Of a stretch of DNA of 64,000 bases, positions 1-8,827 are shown one piece after another. Under the pieces are notes generated by a model. It was given only the letters and a program-made list of their open reading frames with translations. It made no database searches and was not told where the DNA came from. Position 1 is the first letter of the stretch, and every line of letters begins with the position of its first letter. Location: positions 1-64,000 of the forward strand of contig JAFRUE010000002.1 in NCBI GenBank assembly GCA_017441925.1. Direction: 5' to 3'. The stretch is from Bacillota bacterium (GTDB lineage: Bacteria > Bacillota > Clostridia > Lachnospirales > Bianqueaceae). A program made the position numbers and the translations under genes.

Positions 1-554
1 CCGAGGTGCTCGTGATAAACCGTCCGCCCGTCGACCGTGTATTTGAAGTCCGGATGGATGGTCCAGCCTCCGATCTGCGTCGGCGGAGCGTACTCAAAGC
101 GGACCCGATGCTTGTGAAGCATCTCGACGATCGCGGTCTCAGCCGTAGAACAGACGTAGATCTTATTCGTGTAATAGACGTACTGCTCCGCGTGCCGGCG
201 GCCGATGACCGCATATTTTGCGGCCAGGCGGCGCCGGTAGCCTTTAAAACGCCGGGATGCCTTCCGAATCCTCGTCAGGGCCGACCGGATCAGCTTTTTC
301 TGCTTCAGAAGTCCGATCAGAGAAGCGTCCTGTTTCAGTGAAAGATATCTGTCCCTGCGGACATGCGCCATCGTAGTCTGGACGCTGTAATAAGCCCGCT
401 GACCCCGGCGGCGTACAATAAGCGTCCCTTCCGGCAGATACGGCAGCTCAAACAAAAGCTTCGCATGCAGCGTGACCATTTCTTCGACAGGCATCGATTC
501 GATATCCAGCAGCAGATCCGGCACGACCAGTTTCGACATATCAAAATGCGGCAT
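1..554 (-). CDS. Partial hypothetical protein with nuclease-like motif (5' part only)
   Basis: An open leftward frame starts at ATG 554-552 and runs off the left edge, giving about 184 residues with no stop. The visible part begins MPHFDMSKLVVPDLLLDIES, is rich in Arg/Lys in the middle, and near the edge has an HPDF motif about 10 residues before HEHLG. A (H/R)PDF...(W/H)EHLG pattern is common in Firmicute hypothetical proteins that resemble PD-(D/E)XK nucleases; that link is from family knowledge and is tentative. It diverges from the beta-glucosidase at 722. The overlapping leftward frame at 335-646 is in a different phase and is not the gene. Confidence 0.6.
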   Translation of the reverse strand, partial: MPHFDMSKLVVPDLLLDIESMPVEEMVTLHAKLLFELPYLPEGTLIVRRRGQRAYYSVQTTMAHVRRDRYLSLKQDASLIGLLKQKKLIRSALTRIRKASRRFKGYRRRLAAKYAVIGRRHAEQYVYYTNKIYVCSTAETAIVEMLHKHRVRFEYAPPTQIGGWTIHPDFKYTVDGRTVYHEHL

Positions 555-639
555 TCGGCAACCTCCATAAACCAATCTACCCTTATTATGTAACGTTTTT
601 CCGTTTTGGCCGGCCGTTCCGCAAAATATACTTTCCGAC

Positions 640-668
640 TTGACAATGCAGCCGGAATTCGTTATATT
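640..668 (+). promoter_or_regulatory. Sigma-A promoter of the GH3/corrinoid operon
   Basis: TTGACA at 640-645 and TATATT at 663-668 are separated by 17 nt, about 53 nt upstream of the beta-glucosidase start. This is a near-consensus housekeeping promoter. Confidence 0.75.
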
Positions 669-721
669 CTAATGAGAATCTACATCTGAACCGACTACAA
701 TTCATCTTGTGAGGTGCAATA

Positions 722-3004
722 ATGACCAAAGAAAATATCCAGGCTCTCGTCAATCAGCTGACTCTAGAAGAAAAAGCCGCATTCTGCGCTGGCAAAGACT
801 TCTGGCGGCTTGTCAGCTGTCCCCGGCTCAGCATTCCTGAAGTCATGGTTTCAGACGGACCGCACGGACTCCGCGCCCAGAAAAAAGCGCAGGACAATCT
901 CGGCATCAACGATTCCATCGAAGCCGTCTGCTTCCCAGCCGGATGCGCGACCGGCTCGAGTTTTGACCGTAATCTTGTCAAGGAGATCGGCAGCGCGATC
1001 GGTACCGAGGCGCAGGCCGTCGATCTCAGCGTCGTCCTCGGACCGGCTATGAACATCAAGCGCAGCCCATTGTGCGGCCGCAATTTTGAGTATATTTCCG
1101 AGGATCCGCTGCTTGCGGGTGATCTCGCTGCCGCCTTGATCGAAGGGATCCAGAGCAAAAACATCGGCACGAGCCCCAAGCATTTTGCTGCGAACAGCCA
1201 GGAATATCACCGAATGTCCAATTCGTCCAATATCGATGAACGCACACTGCGTGAAATCTATCTGGCCAACTTCGAGCGTGCTGTCAAAAAGGCCCAGCCC
1301 TGGACGATCATGAATTCCTACAACAAGATCAACGGCACCTATACCTGCGAAGACAAATGGCTCCTGACTGACGTGCTCCGTGATGAATGGGGCTATCAGG
1401 GCCTTGTCGAGACCGACTGGGGCGCAATGGACAACCGCGTCGCCGCGCTTAAGGCAGGCTGCGATCTGGAGATGCCCGGCCCCGGAGACAACAGACAGGC
1501 GATCATCGATGCTGTTCAGAACGGGATGCTTTCTGAAGAAATCCTCGACATCAGTGTTGCCCGTATTCTGGATCTGATCTTCAAGTATACAGAGAACAGG
1601 GAAACATCTGCTGTCTTCGATTATGAAAAAGACCATGCTCTCGCCGCAAAAGCCGCGGAACAGTGTCTTGTCCTGCTGAAGAATGACGATGCTATCCTGC
1701 CGCTCAAGACGACACAGAAAGCTGCCTTTATCGGGCAGTATGCCCAGAAACCGCGTTATCAGGGCGGCGGCAGTTCCCATATCAATTCGTTCCGCGTGGA
1801 ATCCGCTCTGGAGGCGGCCGCTGAGCTTATCCCGGAAGCTTCTGTCACCTATGCGAGAGGCTTTGACGATTCGGTCGATACTGTGGATCCCGTTCTGATC
1901 GCAGAAGCTGCAGAAGCAGCACGCGCAGCCGATATCGCGGTCGTTTTTGCCGGCCTGCCGGATTCTTATGAATCGGAAGGCTATGACCGGACGCATCTGC
2001 GGATGCCGATGGGACAGGAAATGCTGATTGAAGCCGTCGCGGCTGCCAATCCCAATACGGTCGTCGTCCTGCATAACGGTTCAGCCATCGAGATGCCCTG
2101 GCTCGGCAAGGTCAAAGGTGTCCTGGAAGCCTACCTCGGCGGCCAGGCCGTCGGGCGCGCGGAGATCCGCATTCTCTACGGTATGGCAAATCCGAGCGGC
2201 CGTCTTGCCGAATCCTTCCCGCTGCGCCTTGAAGACACTCCGTGTTATCTGGACTTCGGCGGCGAAGACGATGAGATCCGCTACAGCGAAGGCGTTTTTG
2301 TCGGATACCGCTACTACACTTCCCGGAACATGCCGGTGCTCTTCCCGTTCGGATATGGCCTGTCTTACACGGATTTCGCTTATTCGGACCTGCGTGTCTC
2401 CGCTGAAGCGATCCGCGAGTCCGAGCCGCTTACGGTTTCGGTCGACGTCACCAATACTGGAAACAGAGCCGGCGCGGAGGTTGTCCAGCTCTATGTCGGC
2501 GCCAAGGGACGCAAGCCGAACGGCATCATCCGTCCCGTCCGTGAACTGCGTGGATTCGACAAAGTCTATCTTGAACCGGGCGAAACCCGCACGGTCACAT
2601 TTACGCTCGACAGCCGGGCTTTCGCGGTCTGGAACACAACACTGCATGACTGGTACGTCGACACACGCGAATACACCGTCGAGATCTGCGCAAACGCTTT
2701 TGACGTCCTGCTCTCCGCGCCGGTCACCGTCACGGGTGAAAAAGTGATCCCTTACACCTATACAATGAACTCGATCGTCGGACGCCTGATGCATGATCCG
2801 AAAGGCGCGGCGATCCTCGAGAATCTAAAGGAAGTCTTCGGCGGCGGCGAACCTGCTCCCGAGGGAGAAGACTCTGCCGTCTCCAGTGAAATGGCGATGG
2901 CGATGATGGAAGGCATGCCGCTGCGTTCACTGCCGGGCTTCGTGGATTCGATCAAAAAGCCGATGCTTGAGCAGCTGATCGATATGTTGAATGCAGACAG
3001 CTGA
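722..3004 (+). CDS. Glycoside hydrolase family 3 beta-glucosidase
   Basis: This 760-residue protein has the full GH3 order: N-terminal TIM barrel, alpha/beta sandwich, then a fibronectin type III-like domain (about 555-690). The substrate-binding KHFAANSQE lies at 153-161, the likely nucleophile is D232 in TDWGAM, and the likely acid/base is E523 in YSEGVFVGYR, the same layout as bacterial and yeast beta-glucosidases. About 70 extra C-terminal residues are not recognised. There is no signal peptide, so it should act in the cytoplasm on imported beta-glucosides. Only 37 nt with no terminator separate it from the corrinoid protein gene, so they are probably co-transcribed. The exact sugar specificity cannot be read from sequence. 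Confidence 0.92.
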   Translation: MTKENIQALVNQLTLEEKAAFCAGKDFWRLVSCPRLSIPEVMVSDGPHGLRAQKKAQDNLGINDSIEAVCFPAGCATGSSFDRNLVKEIGSAIGTEAQAVDLSVVLGPAMNIKRSPLCGRNFEYISEDPLLAGDLAAALIEGIQSKNIGTSPKHFAANSQEYHRMSNSSNIDERTLREIYLANFERAVKKAQPWTIMNSYNKINGTYTCEDKWLLTDVLRDEWGYQGLVETDWGAMDNRVAALKAGCDLEMPGPGDNRQAIIDAVQNGMLSEEILDISVARILDLIFKYTENRETSAVFDYEKDHALAAKAAEQCLVLLKNDDAILPLKTTQKAAFIGQYAQKPRYQGGGSSHINSFRVESALEAAAELIPEASVTYARGFDDSVDTVDPVLIAEAAEAARAADIAVVFAGLPDSYESEGYDRTHLRMPMGQEMLIEAVAAANPNTVVVLHNGSAIEMPWLGKVKGVLEAYLGGQAVGRAEIRILYGMANPSGRLAESFPLRLEDTPCYLDFGGEDDEIRYSEGVFVGYRYYTSRNMPVLFPFGYGLSYTDFAYSDLRVSAEAIRESEPLTVSVDVTNTGNRAGAEVVQLYVGAKGRKPNGIIRPVRELRGFDKVYLEPGETRTVTFTLDSRAFAVWNTTLHDWYVDTREYTVEICANAFDVLLSAPVTVTGEKVIPYTYTMNSIVGRLMHDPKGAAILENLKEVFGGGEPAPEGEDSAVSSEMAMAMMEGMPLRSLPGFVDSIKKPMLEQLIDMLNADS

Positions 3005-3041
3005 TATAAATGATATCCATTAAAGGAGGCATTTCCATACC

Positions 3042-3674
3042 ATGAATGTTTTTGAATCCATTGCCGACAGTCTTGAGCGCGGCAGAGCCAAAGAAGTATC
3101 TGCAAAAGTCACAGAAGCCCTGGATAACGGTGTTTCGCCGGAACAGATCCTGAACGAAGGACTTGTCGTCGGCATGAACGTTATCGGCGAACAGTTCAAG
3201 AATAACGAAGTCTTTGTACCGGAAGTTCTGGTCGCCGCGCGCGCGATGAACGCTGGGCTTAAGATCCTGAAGCCCTATCTGCAGAAGGAAGGCGTCGAAC
3301 CCGTCGGCAAGGCTGTCATCTGTACGGTCAAAGGCGATATGCATGACATCGGCAAGAATCTGGTCAAAATGATGATCGAGGGACAGGGCATCGAGTGCAT
3401 CGATCTCGGCGTAGATGTTGATCCGCAGAGGATCGTTGACGCCGTCAAGGAAAGCGGTGCCAAGCTCGTCTGCCTTTCTGCTCTGCTTACGACCACCATG
3501 TACGGACAGAAGGACGTAATCGACGCGCTGAAAGCCGCCGGTATCCGTGACCAGGTGAAAGTCATGGTCGGCGGCGCGCCTGTAACGCAAGCTTTCGCCG
3601 ATGAGATCGGTGCGGACTGCTACACGCTTGATGCCGCGTCTGCAGCGAAAGCCGCCCGCGCGTATTTTGACTGA
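3042..3674 (+). CDS. Corrinoid (B12-binding) methyltransfer protein
   Basis: This 210-residue protein has a helical cap domain (about 1-85) followed by a Rossmann-like cobalamin-binding domain. It carries the base-off/His-on motif D99-x-H101-x-x-G104 (GDMHDIGKN) and a downstream GGAPV loop. It is the size and layout of MtaC/MtbC/MttC-type proteins that shuttle a methyl group on Co(I)/Co(III)-methyl between two methyltransferases. A strong AAAGGAGG lies upstream. It is followed by two URO-D-fold methyltransferases and a reactivase, the usual companions. The methyl donor is unknown from this gene alone. Confidence 0.93.
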   Translation: MNVFESIADSLERGRAKEVSAKVTEALDNGVSPEQILNEGLVVGMNVIGEQFKNNEVFVPEVLVAARAMNAGLKILKPYLQKEGVEPVGKAVICTVKGDMHDIGKNLVKMMIEGQGIECIDLGVDVDPQRIVDAVKESGAKLVCLSALLTTTMYGQKDVIDALKAAGIRDQVKVMVGGAPVTQAFADEIGADCYTLDAASAAKAARAYFD

Positions 3675-3694
3675 GCCATCGGAAAGGACATAAC

Positions 3695-4696
3695 ATGAAT
3701 TCCAAAGAACGTCTGGATGCTTTTATTGCCGGCAGCGCTGTTGACCGCCGGCCGAACCTGACCATCGTCGGCAGTACCGTCTGCCGTATGAACAGAATCG
3801 ATATTCCGACCTATTGCAAAGAATGGCGCAGGATGGAAGAGGCTGCCGAGCTTGCGGCGCACGAGTACCGACTGGATTTTATCCAGGTAGCTTCCGATCT
3901 TGTACGCGAAGCGGAAGGATATGGTACGGAAGTTGCTTTCCCGGCCGACCGTCTGCCGTATGCCGCAGGATATGCCCTGGAGGATATTACCGACGTCAGC
4001 CGTCTTCATCCGCTGAAAGTGCAGGATATCCCCCGTCTCTGCGATCTGGTGCTGGCCGCTCAGAAAGCGGCGGAATGCGCTGACATCTACCCGATGACGC
4101 TTGCTGTCGGTCCGGCGACCGTCGCCGGCAATATCCGCGGCGTCGAAGATCTGATGATGGATTCTCTGGACGAGCCGGAAGCGGTAGAAGAGCTGCTCGA
4201 TATCGTGACCGAAACATCTCTTGATTTTCTGAAATGTCTCGCTGAAACAGGCCAGAAGTATTTCTATGTCGCGGATCCGGTCGCGTCGCTGCTCTCTCCG
4301 CGCATGTATCTGAATCTGATTCTGCCCCGCCAGAAAAAGATTTTTGACCGTGGCCGGGAGCTTGGACTGACCGGACGTCTGCATATGTGCGGCAATACGA
4401 CGCATGTTATCGAATACACATCGCAGCTCGGAGCCGCGATCGTCGACATCGATCATATGGTCGATTACGGCGAAGCGCTTGAGAAAGCGGCCGGCCGCTG
4501 CATTCTGAACGGGAACATCGATCCTGTCGCGGACGTTTTCTCCTGCGATGCAGCTCATACACATGACACCATCCTCGCGCTCGGTCAGAAATACGCCTCC
4601 GAAAAGGCGATGTTCATGCCGGGCTGCGAACTTCCGACAACTACCCCGACAGAGAATATACTTGCGATTGCCGATGCCCTTGCTGAAATCGGCTGA
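3695..4696 (+). CDS. URO-D-fold methyltransferase, MtaA/CmuA type
   Basis: A 333-residue uroporphyrinogen-decarboxylase-fold protein. It keeps the three zinc ligands of methylcobamide methyltransferases: H230 and C232 in LHMCGN and C311 in MPGCELP, matching the H239/C241/C316 pattern of MtaA. In methanogens such enzymes move methyl groups from a corrinoid protein to coenzyme M. In bacteria the acceptor is usually different or unknown. It lies 20 nt after the corrinoid protein gene and 11 nt before a second URO-D protein. True uroporphyrinogen decarboxylase is unlikely because the zinc site is present and the neighbours are methyltransfer genes. Confidence 0.88.
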   Translation: MNSKERLDAFIAGSAVDRRPNLTIVGSTVCRMNRIDIPTYCKEWRRMEEAAELAAHEYRLDFIQVASDLVREAEGYGTEVAFPADRLPYAAGYALEDITDVSRLHPLKVQDIPRLCDLVLAAQKAAECADIYPMTLAVGPATVAGNIRGVEDLMMDSLDEPEAVEELLDIVTETSLDFLKCLAETGQKYFYVADPVASLLSPRMYLNLILPRQKKIFDRGRELGLTGRLHMCGNTTHVIEYTSQLGAAIVDIDHMVDYGEALEKAAGRCILNGNIDPVADVFSCDAAHTHDTILALGQKYASEKAMFMPGCELPTTTPTENILAIADALAEIG

Positions 4697-4707
4697 AAGG
4701 AAATATC

Positions 4708-5832
4708 ATGACAAACCGTGAACGTGCGATGAATATCCTGCACTACAAATCCGTAGACCGCTTCCCTGCTGTTCATTTCGGATACTGGCGCGAACTGCTG
4801 GCGGAATGGGCCGCGCTTGGCAAGATCCCTGTGGAGCTTTCCAAAGGCTGGAGCGACGGCAACCCTGTCGACAAGGAGCTTGACAAGCTGATCGGATGGG
4901 ATTTTGACTGGACTCCGCGCTACAGTCCGAGAAACGGCCTCTTTCCGGCGTTCGAGGAAAAAGTCCTGGAGGTCCTCCCGGACGGCACCAAAAGAACGCT
5001 GAACGCCGATGGCCTGATCCAGCGTTTTTCTCCGGGCGTCGTATCGATTCCCGCCGAGGATGACTATCTGCTGAAGGACCGCGAAGCATTCGAGACGCTG
5101 TATAAGCCGAAAATGCAGTTTACACCGGAACGGATCAACTATGAATACCTGAAGGACTTCAATACGGAAGTCTATGACAAGCTGGATTATCCGGTCGGTC
5201 TGGGAGTCGGTTCCGCGATCGGCACGATCCGCTCGATGGAATCCGTCGTCGGCATGAGCTATCTGCTGTACGATGAAGACGAAGATCTTTTCGGCGATAT
5301 TATCGATACGTTTGCCGAACTGCAGTATCAGTGCACCAAAGCTGTCCTCGAAACCGGCGCGCACTTTGATTTCGCGCACTACTGGGAGGACATCTGCTTC
5401 AATTCTGGCCCGCTGCTGAATCCGAAGATCATCGAAAAGTACTGCCGTAAGCATTATGAGAGGCGCAATGAGCTGCTGCATTCCTACGGCATCGACATCA
5501 TATCGCTTGACTGCGACGGCGTCACGCGTGATCTGCAGGAGCTCTGGGTCGATACCGGCGTCAACGTACTCTTCCCGATCGAAGTCGGTACCTGGGGCGA
5601 CCAGTTCGGACCGGCGCGCCGCAAATACGGCAAACGCCAGCTCGGAGTCGGCGGTTTCAATAAACTTGCGCTCCGCGAGGACAAAGCCGCTGTTGATAAA
5701 GAGCTGGAACGCATCCGTCCGCTGGCTATGGAGGGCGGGTATCTCCCCTGCCCTGACCACAGGCTCATGCCCGGGACCAAGTTCGAGCTTGTCCAGTACT
5801 ATGCTGAAGAGATCAAGAAACTGAAAATATGA
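4708..5832 (+). CDS. URO-D-family protein, candidate substrate methyltransferase
   Basis: This 374-residue protein belongs to the URO-D fold but differs from its neighbour. The position of the HxC zinc pair reads SLDCDGV, so the His is lost and one Cys kept, and the C-terminal site reads LPCPDHRLMP. Proteins of this type often sit in corrinoid methyltransferase clusters and are candidates for the enzyme that demethylates the substrate (MT1). That role is inferred from context. Its stop overlaps the start of the RACE gene by 4 nt (ATGA), which indicates translational coupling. Confidence 0.8.
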   Translation: MTNRERAMNILHYKSVDRFPAVHFGYWRELLAEWAALGKIPVELSKGWSDGNPVDKELDKLIGWDFDWTPRYSPRNGLFPAFEEKVLEVLPDGTKRTLNADGLIQRFSPGVVSIPAEDDYLLKDREAFETLYKPKMQFTPERINYEYLKDFNTEVYDKLDYPVGLGVGSAIGTIRSMESVVGMSYLLYDEDEDLFGDIIDTFAELQYQCTKAVLETGAHFDFAHYWEDICFNSGPLLNPKIIEKYCRKHYERRNELLHSYGIDIISLDCDGVTRDLQELWVDTGVNVLFPIEVGTWGDQFGPARRKYGKRQLGVGGFNKLALREDKAAVDKELERIRPLAMEGGYLPCPDHRLMPGTKFELVQYYAEEIKKLKI

Positions 5833-7328
5833 GTAACATCGTTACCATCCCGGAAGAAGCCGCGGGACAGAATCTGCTGCATTATCTGCGCGGTAAAGGG
5901 ATCGGACTGCCGGCTGCCTGCGGCGGACGAGGTGTCTGCGGCAAATGCAGGGTACGGCTTCTTTCCGGTGAACTGTCGCTTAAGCCTGATCCGGACGGGT
6001 CTATACTCGCCTGTCAGGCTTTCTGTACGGAAAATGGCGCTGTTATTTCTGTTCCGGATTCTGACGGAACAGGTCTGACCGATTTTGCTTCGAGAGCATC
6101 TCAAAGCGATTCTGCAGACCTGTCCGGAATAGCCCGTCTTGGCGCCGCGCTTGATATCGGTACAACGACTCTTGCGATGGCGCTCGTAGACCTCGATTCC
6201 GGGAAAGTGCTCCGGACGGTCTCCGCGCTGAATCCGCAGCGCAGTTATGGGGCAGATGTCATGACCCGGATCACCTCCGCAAAACAAGGGGACCTGCAGA
6301 ATCTGCAGGATGTATTGCTGAAGTCCGTTCGTGCTCTGCTTCTTCAGCTGACGGAAGGACTTGCCGGGGACACTTCTCCGGAGCTTCTGATTGCGACAGG
6401 GAACACGACAATGCTGCACCTTTTCCTCGGCATTTCGCCGGAAGGAATGGGACAGTATCCATTTACTCCTGCATTTACGGATATCCAGACGCGTACAGGT
6501 GCAGAGCTTGATCTGCCCATCGGCAAAGTCCTCACCATGCCCTGCGCATCGGCTTTTATCGGCGCGGACATCGTCGGAGGGGCACTGGTTTCCGGTTTTG
6601 GGGAGACGGATGATACGCCACGTCTGCTGCTGGATATCGGAACAAACGGAGAAATGATCCTCTCGGCCAACGGTAAGCTCTATGCCGCTTCCACCGCCGC
6701 GGGGCCGGCACTTGAAGGTGCGAACATCTCCTGCGGCGTCGGCGGGATCCCCGGTGCTGTCGACCACGTCAGTCTGGCTATGCGTGACGGCAGGCAGACA
6801 GTTACCTATACGACGATCGGGGGGAAAGAACCCATCGGTCTGTGCGGCTGCGGTCTGATCGATCTCTGCGCACTGCTTCTCCTGACCGGGGAACTGGACA
6901 TGACCGGACGGCTTGCCTCTCCCTATACGATTCCCGGGACGCCCGTAACGCTGGACCAGGCGGATATCCGCCAGGTACAGCTCGCAAAAAGCGCTGTCGC
7001 GGCCGGTATTCTTGCTTTGACCGATTCTGCGGAGACAACACCGGATGCAATCAGTCAGGTGAAGATCGCAGGCGGCCTCGGATTCTATCTGAATACGCAG
7101 AGCGCCTTCGCGATCGGACTGCTCCCGCCGGATCTTGGCCGGAATATCGAGAGCATCGGCAACAGTGCTCTGCACTCTGCCTGTGTCTGCCTGACGGATC
7201 CCGCGAAACTGGAAAGCGCGAGGCAGATCGCGTCAGCCTGCAAGGTCATCGAACTGAACCTGAGCCCTGTGTTCAACGAGGCTTTTATCGACAATATGCT
7301 GTTCGGCAATGAGGAGGATGAAGAATGA
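5829..7328 (+). CDS. RACE protein: reductive activator of corrinoid enzymes
   Basis: A 499-residue protein with an N-terminal plant-type [2Fe-2S] ferredoxin domain (C31-x5-C37-x2-C40-x21-C62) and a large C-terminal ASKHA-type ATPase domain (LDIGTTTLAMAL near 115, LLDIGTNGEM and GVGGIPGA further on). This is the RamA/AcsV-like RACE architecture. Such proteins use ATP and a low-potential electron to reduce inactive Co(II) corrinoid back to Co(I). Its presence strongly supports a working corrinoid cycle in this operon. The start overlaps the upstream stop by 4 nt, and the DUF2284 gene overlaps its end by 4 nt. Confidence 0.93.
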   Translation: MSNIVTIPEEAAGQNLLHYLRGKGIGLPAACGGRGVCGKCRVRLLSGELSLKPDPDGSILACQAFCTENGAVISVPDSDGTGLTDFASRASQSDSADLSGIARLGAALDIGTTTLAMALVDLDSGKVLRTVSALNPQRSYGADVMTRITSAKQGDLQNLQDVLLKSVRALLLQLTEGLAGDTSPELLIATGNTTMLHLFLGISPEGMGQYPFTPAFTDIQTRTGAELDLPIGKVLTMPCASAFIGADIVGGALVSGFGETDDTPRLLLDIGTNGEMILSANGKLYAASTAAGPALEGANISCGVGGIPGAVDHVSLAMRDGRQTVTYTTIGGKEPIGLCGCGLIDLCALLLLTGELDMTGRLASPYTIPGTPVTLDQADIRQVQLAKSAVAAGILALTDSAETTPDAISQVKIAGGLGFYLNTQSAFAIGLLPPDLGRNIESIGNSALHSACVCLTDPAKLESARQIASACKVIELNLSPVFNEAFIDNMLFGNEEDEE

Positions 7329-7876
7329 GTCTCCGTGATAAGATCGAAGCGTTCCTGGCTGACCGCTCTCTGCAGCCATGGCCGATCCACGAATCCGGCT
7401 TTCTGGTAACAAAAGACATCCCTTTTGATCCGGGTACACGTGATGCCTGCAAGGCGAATTACTGCGGCCAGTACGGCCGTACATGGGCCTGTCCTCCGGG
7501 CTGCGGCACGTTTGAGGAGCTCAAAGAGCATTTTATGGGCTATTCCTGTGCTTTTGTCTATACGACAAAACATGATCTCGAGGATTCCTACGATATCGAG
7601 GGCATGGGCGAAGGCCGCAGGAAACACGCTGAGCTTGACGATGCTTTCATTGCCTATCTAAAGGATGAAGCCGATCCGCACGAGCTCTGCGATGCCGGCG
7701 GCTGCAGCATCTGCAAAAAATGCACCTACCCCGACGCGCCGTGCAGATTTCCCGACAGAATGCGACGCTCCATGGAATCCACCGGCATCAACGTCATGAA
7801 TCTTTCCAAAGAACTGGGGATTCACTACATCAACGGCGTCAATACCGTTACTTATTTTTCCATGATCTACTTCTGA
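7325..7876 (+). CDS. DUF2284 cysteine-rich metal-binding protein
   Basis: A 183-residue cysteine-rich protein with CKANYCGQYGRTWACPPGC near the start and CDAGGCSICKKCTYPDAPC in the middle, typical of DUF2284. The Cys spacing suggests an iron-sulfur cluster or zinc site. No reaction is established, but the family recurs beside corrinoid methyltransferases and may help electron supply or cofactor assembly. It overlaps the RACE gene by 4 nt and is the last gene of the operon. A new promoter begins 12 nt after its stop. Confidence 0.85.
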   Translation: MSLRDKIEAFLADRSLQPWPIHESGFLVTKDIPFDPGTRDACKANYCGQYGRTWACPPGCGTFEELKEHFMGYSCAFVYTTKHDLEDSYDIEGMGEGRRKHAELDDAFIAYLKDEADPHELCDAGGCSICKKCTYPDAPCRFPDRMRRSMESTGINVMNLSKELGIHYINGVNTVTYFSMIYF

Positions 7877-7888
7877 TCCAATTTAATC

Positions 7889-7918
7889 TTGTACGGATTC
7901 CATAATTCATGTTATAAT
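7889..7918 (+). promoter_or_regulatory. Probable promoter of the HAD hydrolase gene
   Basis: A perfect TATAAT at 7913-7918 lies 18 nt after TTGTAC (7889-7894). The -10 is strong and the -35 only half matches. It lies 30 nt before the ATG at 7949. Confidence 0.55.
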
Positions 7919-7948
7919 CAGTACAGTAACTTGCAAAGGAGAAACACA

Positions 7949-8803
7949 ATGGACTACTCACTGGAAAACTTCGTGAAAAAGCATGACAAGGTTATCTGCA
8001 TCGATTCGGACGGCACTATGATCGACGCAATGAACGTCAAGCACCGCCGCTGTCACGGCGCAAGCTTCATCGATCTGTGGCAGCTGAACGATAAGGCTGA
8101 TGAGGTCCAGAAGGTCTGGGACGGCATCAATCTGTTTGAAAAGAGCCGCGGCGTCAATCGTTTCATCGCGCTCGAAGAGATGCTCCGCCGCTGTGAGAAG
8201 CGCGGCTGGATCAAACTGGATCCGGATGATTTCAAAGTCTACTGTGACTGGGTCGCAAAGGGCAAGATCTCCAATAAGGATCTGGTCGCCGAAATGGAGC
8301 ACAATGATTCCCCGCTGCTTAAGAAGGCTTACGACTGGTCTGTCGAGCTGAACAGACGCATCGAATCCGTAACGTCCGCTGACAAGCCGCCGTATGAAGG
8401 TGCGCGTGAAGCTCTGGAATATGCTAAAGGTAAGTGTGATATCGCGATCATTTCCAGTTCCAACATGGCTGCTATCGTAAAAGAATGGTCTGACCACGAT
8501 CTGCTGAAGTATGTCGATGTCATCACGAGCCAGGAGATCGGTTCCAAGAATGCCTGCATTGCCCGCATGCTGACCAAGGGATACGGCAAAGAGGACGTTC
8601 TGATGATGGGCGATGCCTATCCGGACGTTGACGCTTCCGCTGAGAACGGTGTCTGGTACTATCCGATCCTGACCCGCCACGAGAAAGAGAGCTGGGACGA
8701 TTTCCACTATAAGTATTTCGATCTGTTCCTGGAAGGCAGATATGACGAGTGCCAGCAGGAACTGATGGACAGATTCGAGAACAATTTCGACAAAAACGCA
8801 TAA
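7949..8803 (+). CDS. HAD-superfamily hydrolase
   Basis: The start is set at ATG 7949 because AAAGGAG lies 8 nt before it. An upstream in-frame ATG at 7889 lies inside the promoter. The 284-residue product has HAD motif I (D19-S-D21-G-T), motif II in IISSSN, and motif IV in MMGDAYPDVDAS. It is probably a cytoplasmic phosphatase for a small phosphorylated metabolite; the substrate is unknown. A helical cap of about 140 residues lies between motifs I and II. It lies 24 nt before the alcohol dehydrogenase gene, so the two form an operon. Confidence 0.88.
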   Translation: MDYSLENFVKKHDKVICIDSDGTMIDAMNVKHRRCHGASFIDLWQLNDKADEVQKVWDGINLFEKSRGVNRFIALEEMLRRCEKRGWIKLDPDDFKVYCDWVAKGKISNKDLVAEMEHNDSPLLKKAYDWSVELNRRIESVTSADKPPYEGAREALEYAKGKCDIAIISSSNMAAIVKEWSDHDLLKYVDVITSQEIGSKNACIARMLTKGYGKEDVLMMGDAYPDVDASAENGVWYYPILTRHEKESWDDFHYKYFDLFLEGRYDECQQELMDRFENNFDKNA

Positions 8804-8827
8804 AACAATACGAAAGGGGTACACAGT

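Noticed and set aside
335..646. Leftward 103-residue frame near the left end
   Set aside because: It overlaps the partial gene at 1-554 in another phase, with unlikely composition (many Cys, Arg and Trp).
851..2074. Long leftward open frame opposite the GH3 gene
   Set aside because: It lies antisense within a clear GH3 gene, has no recognisable motif and reflects codon bias of the real gene. The same holds for other long antisense frames, for example 7958-9679, 5799-7175 and 24798-23800.
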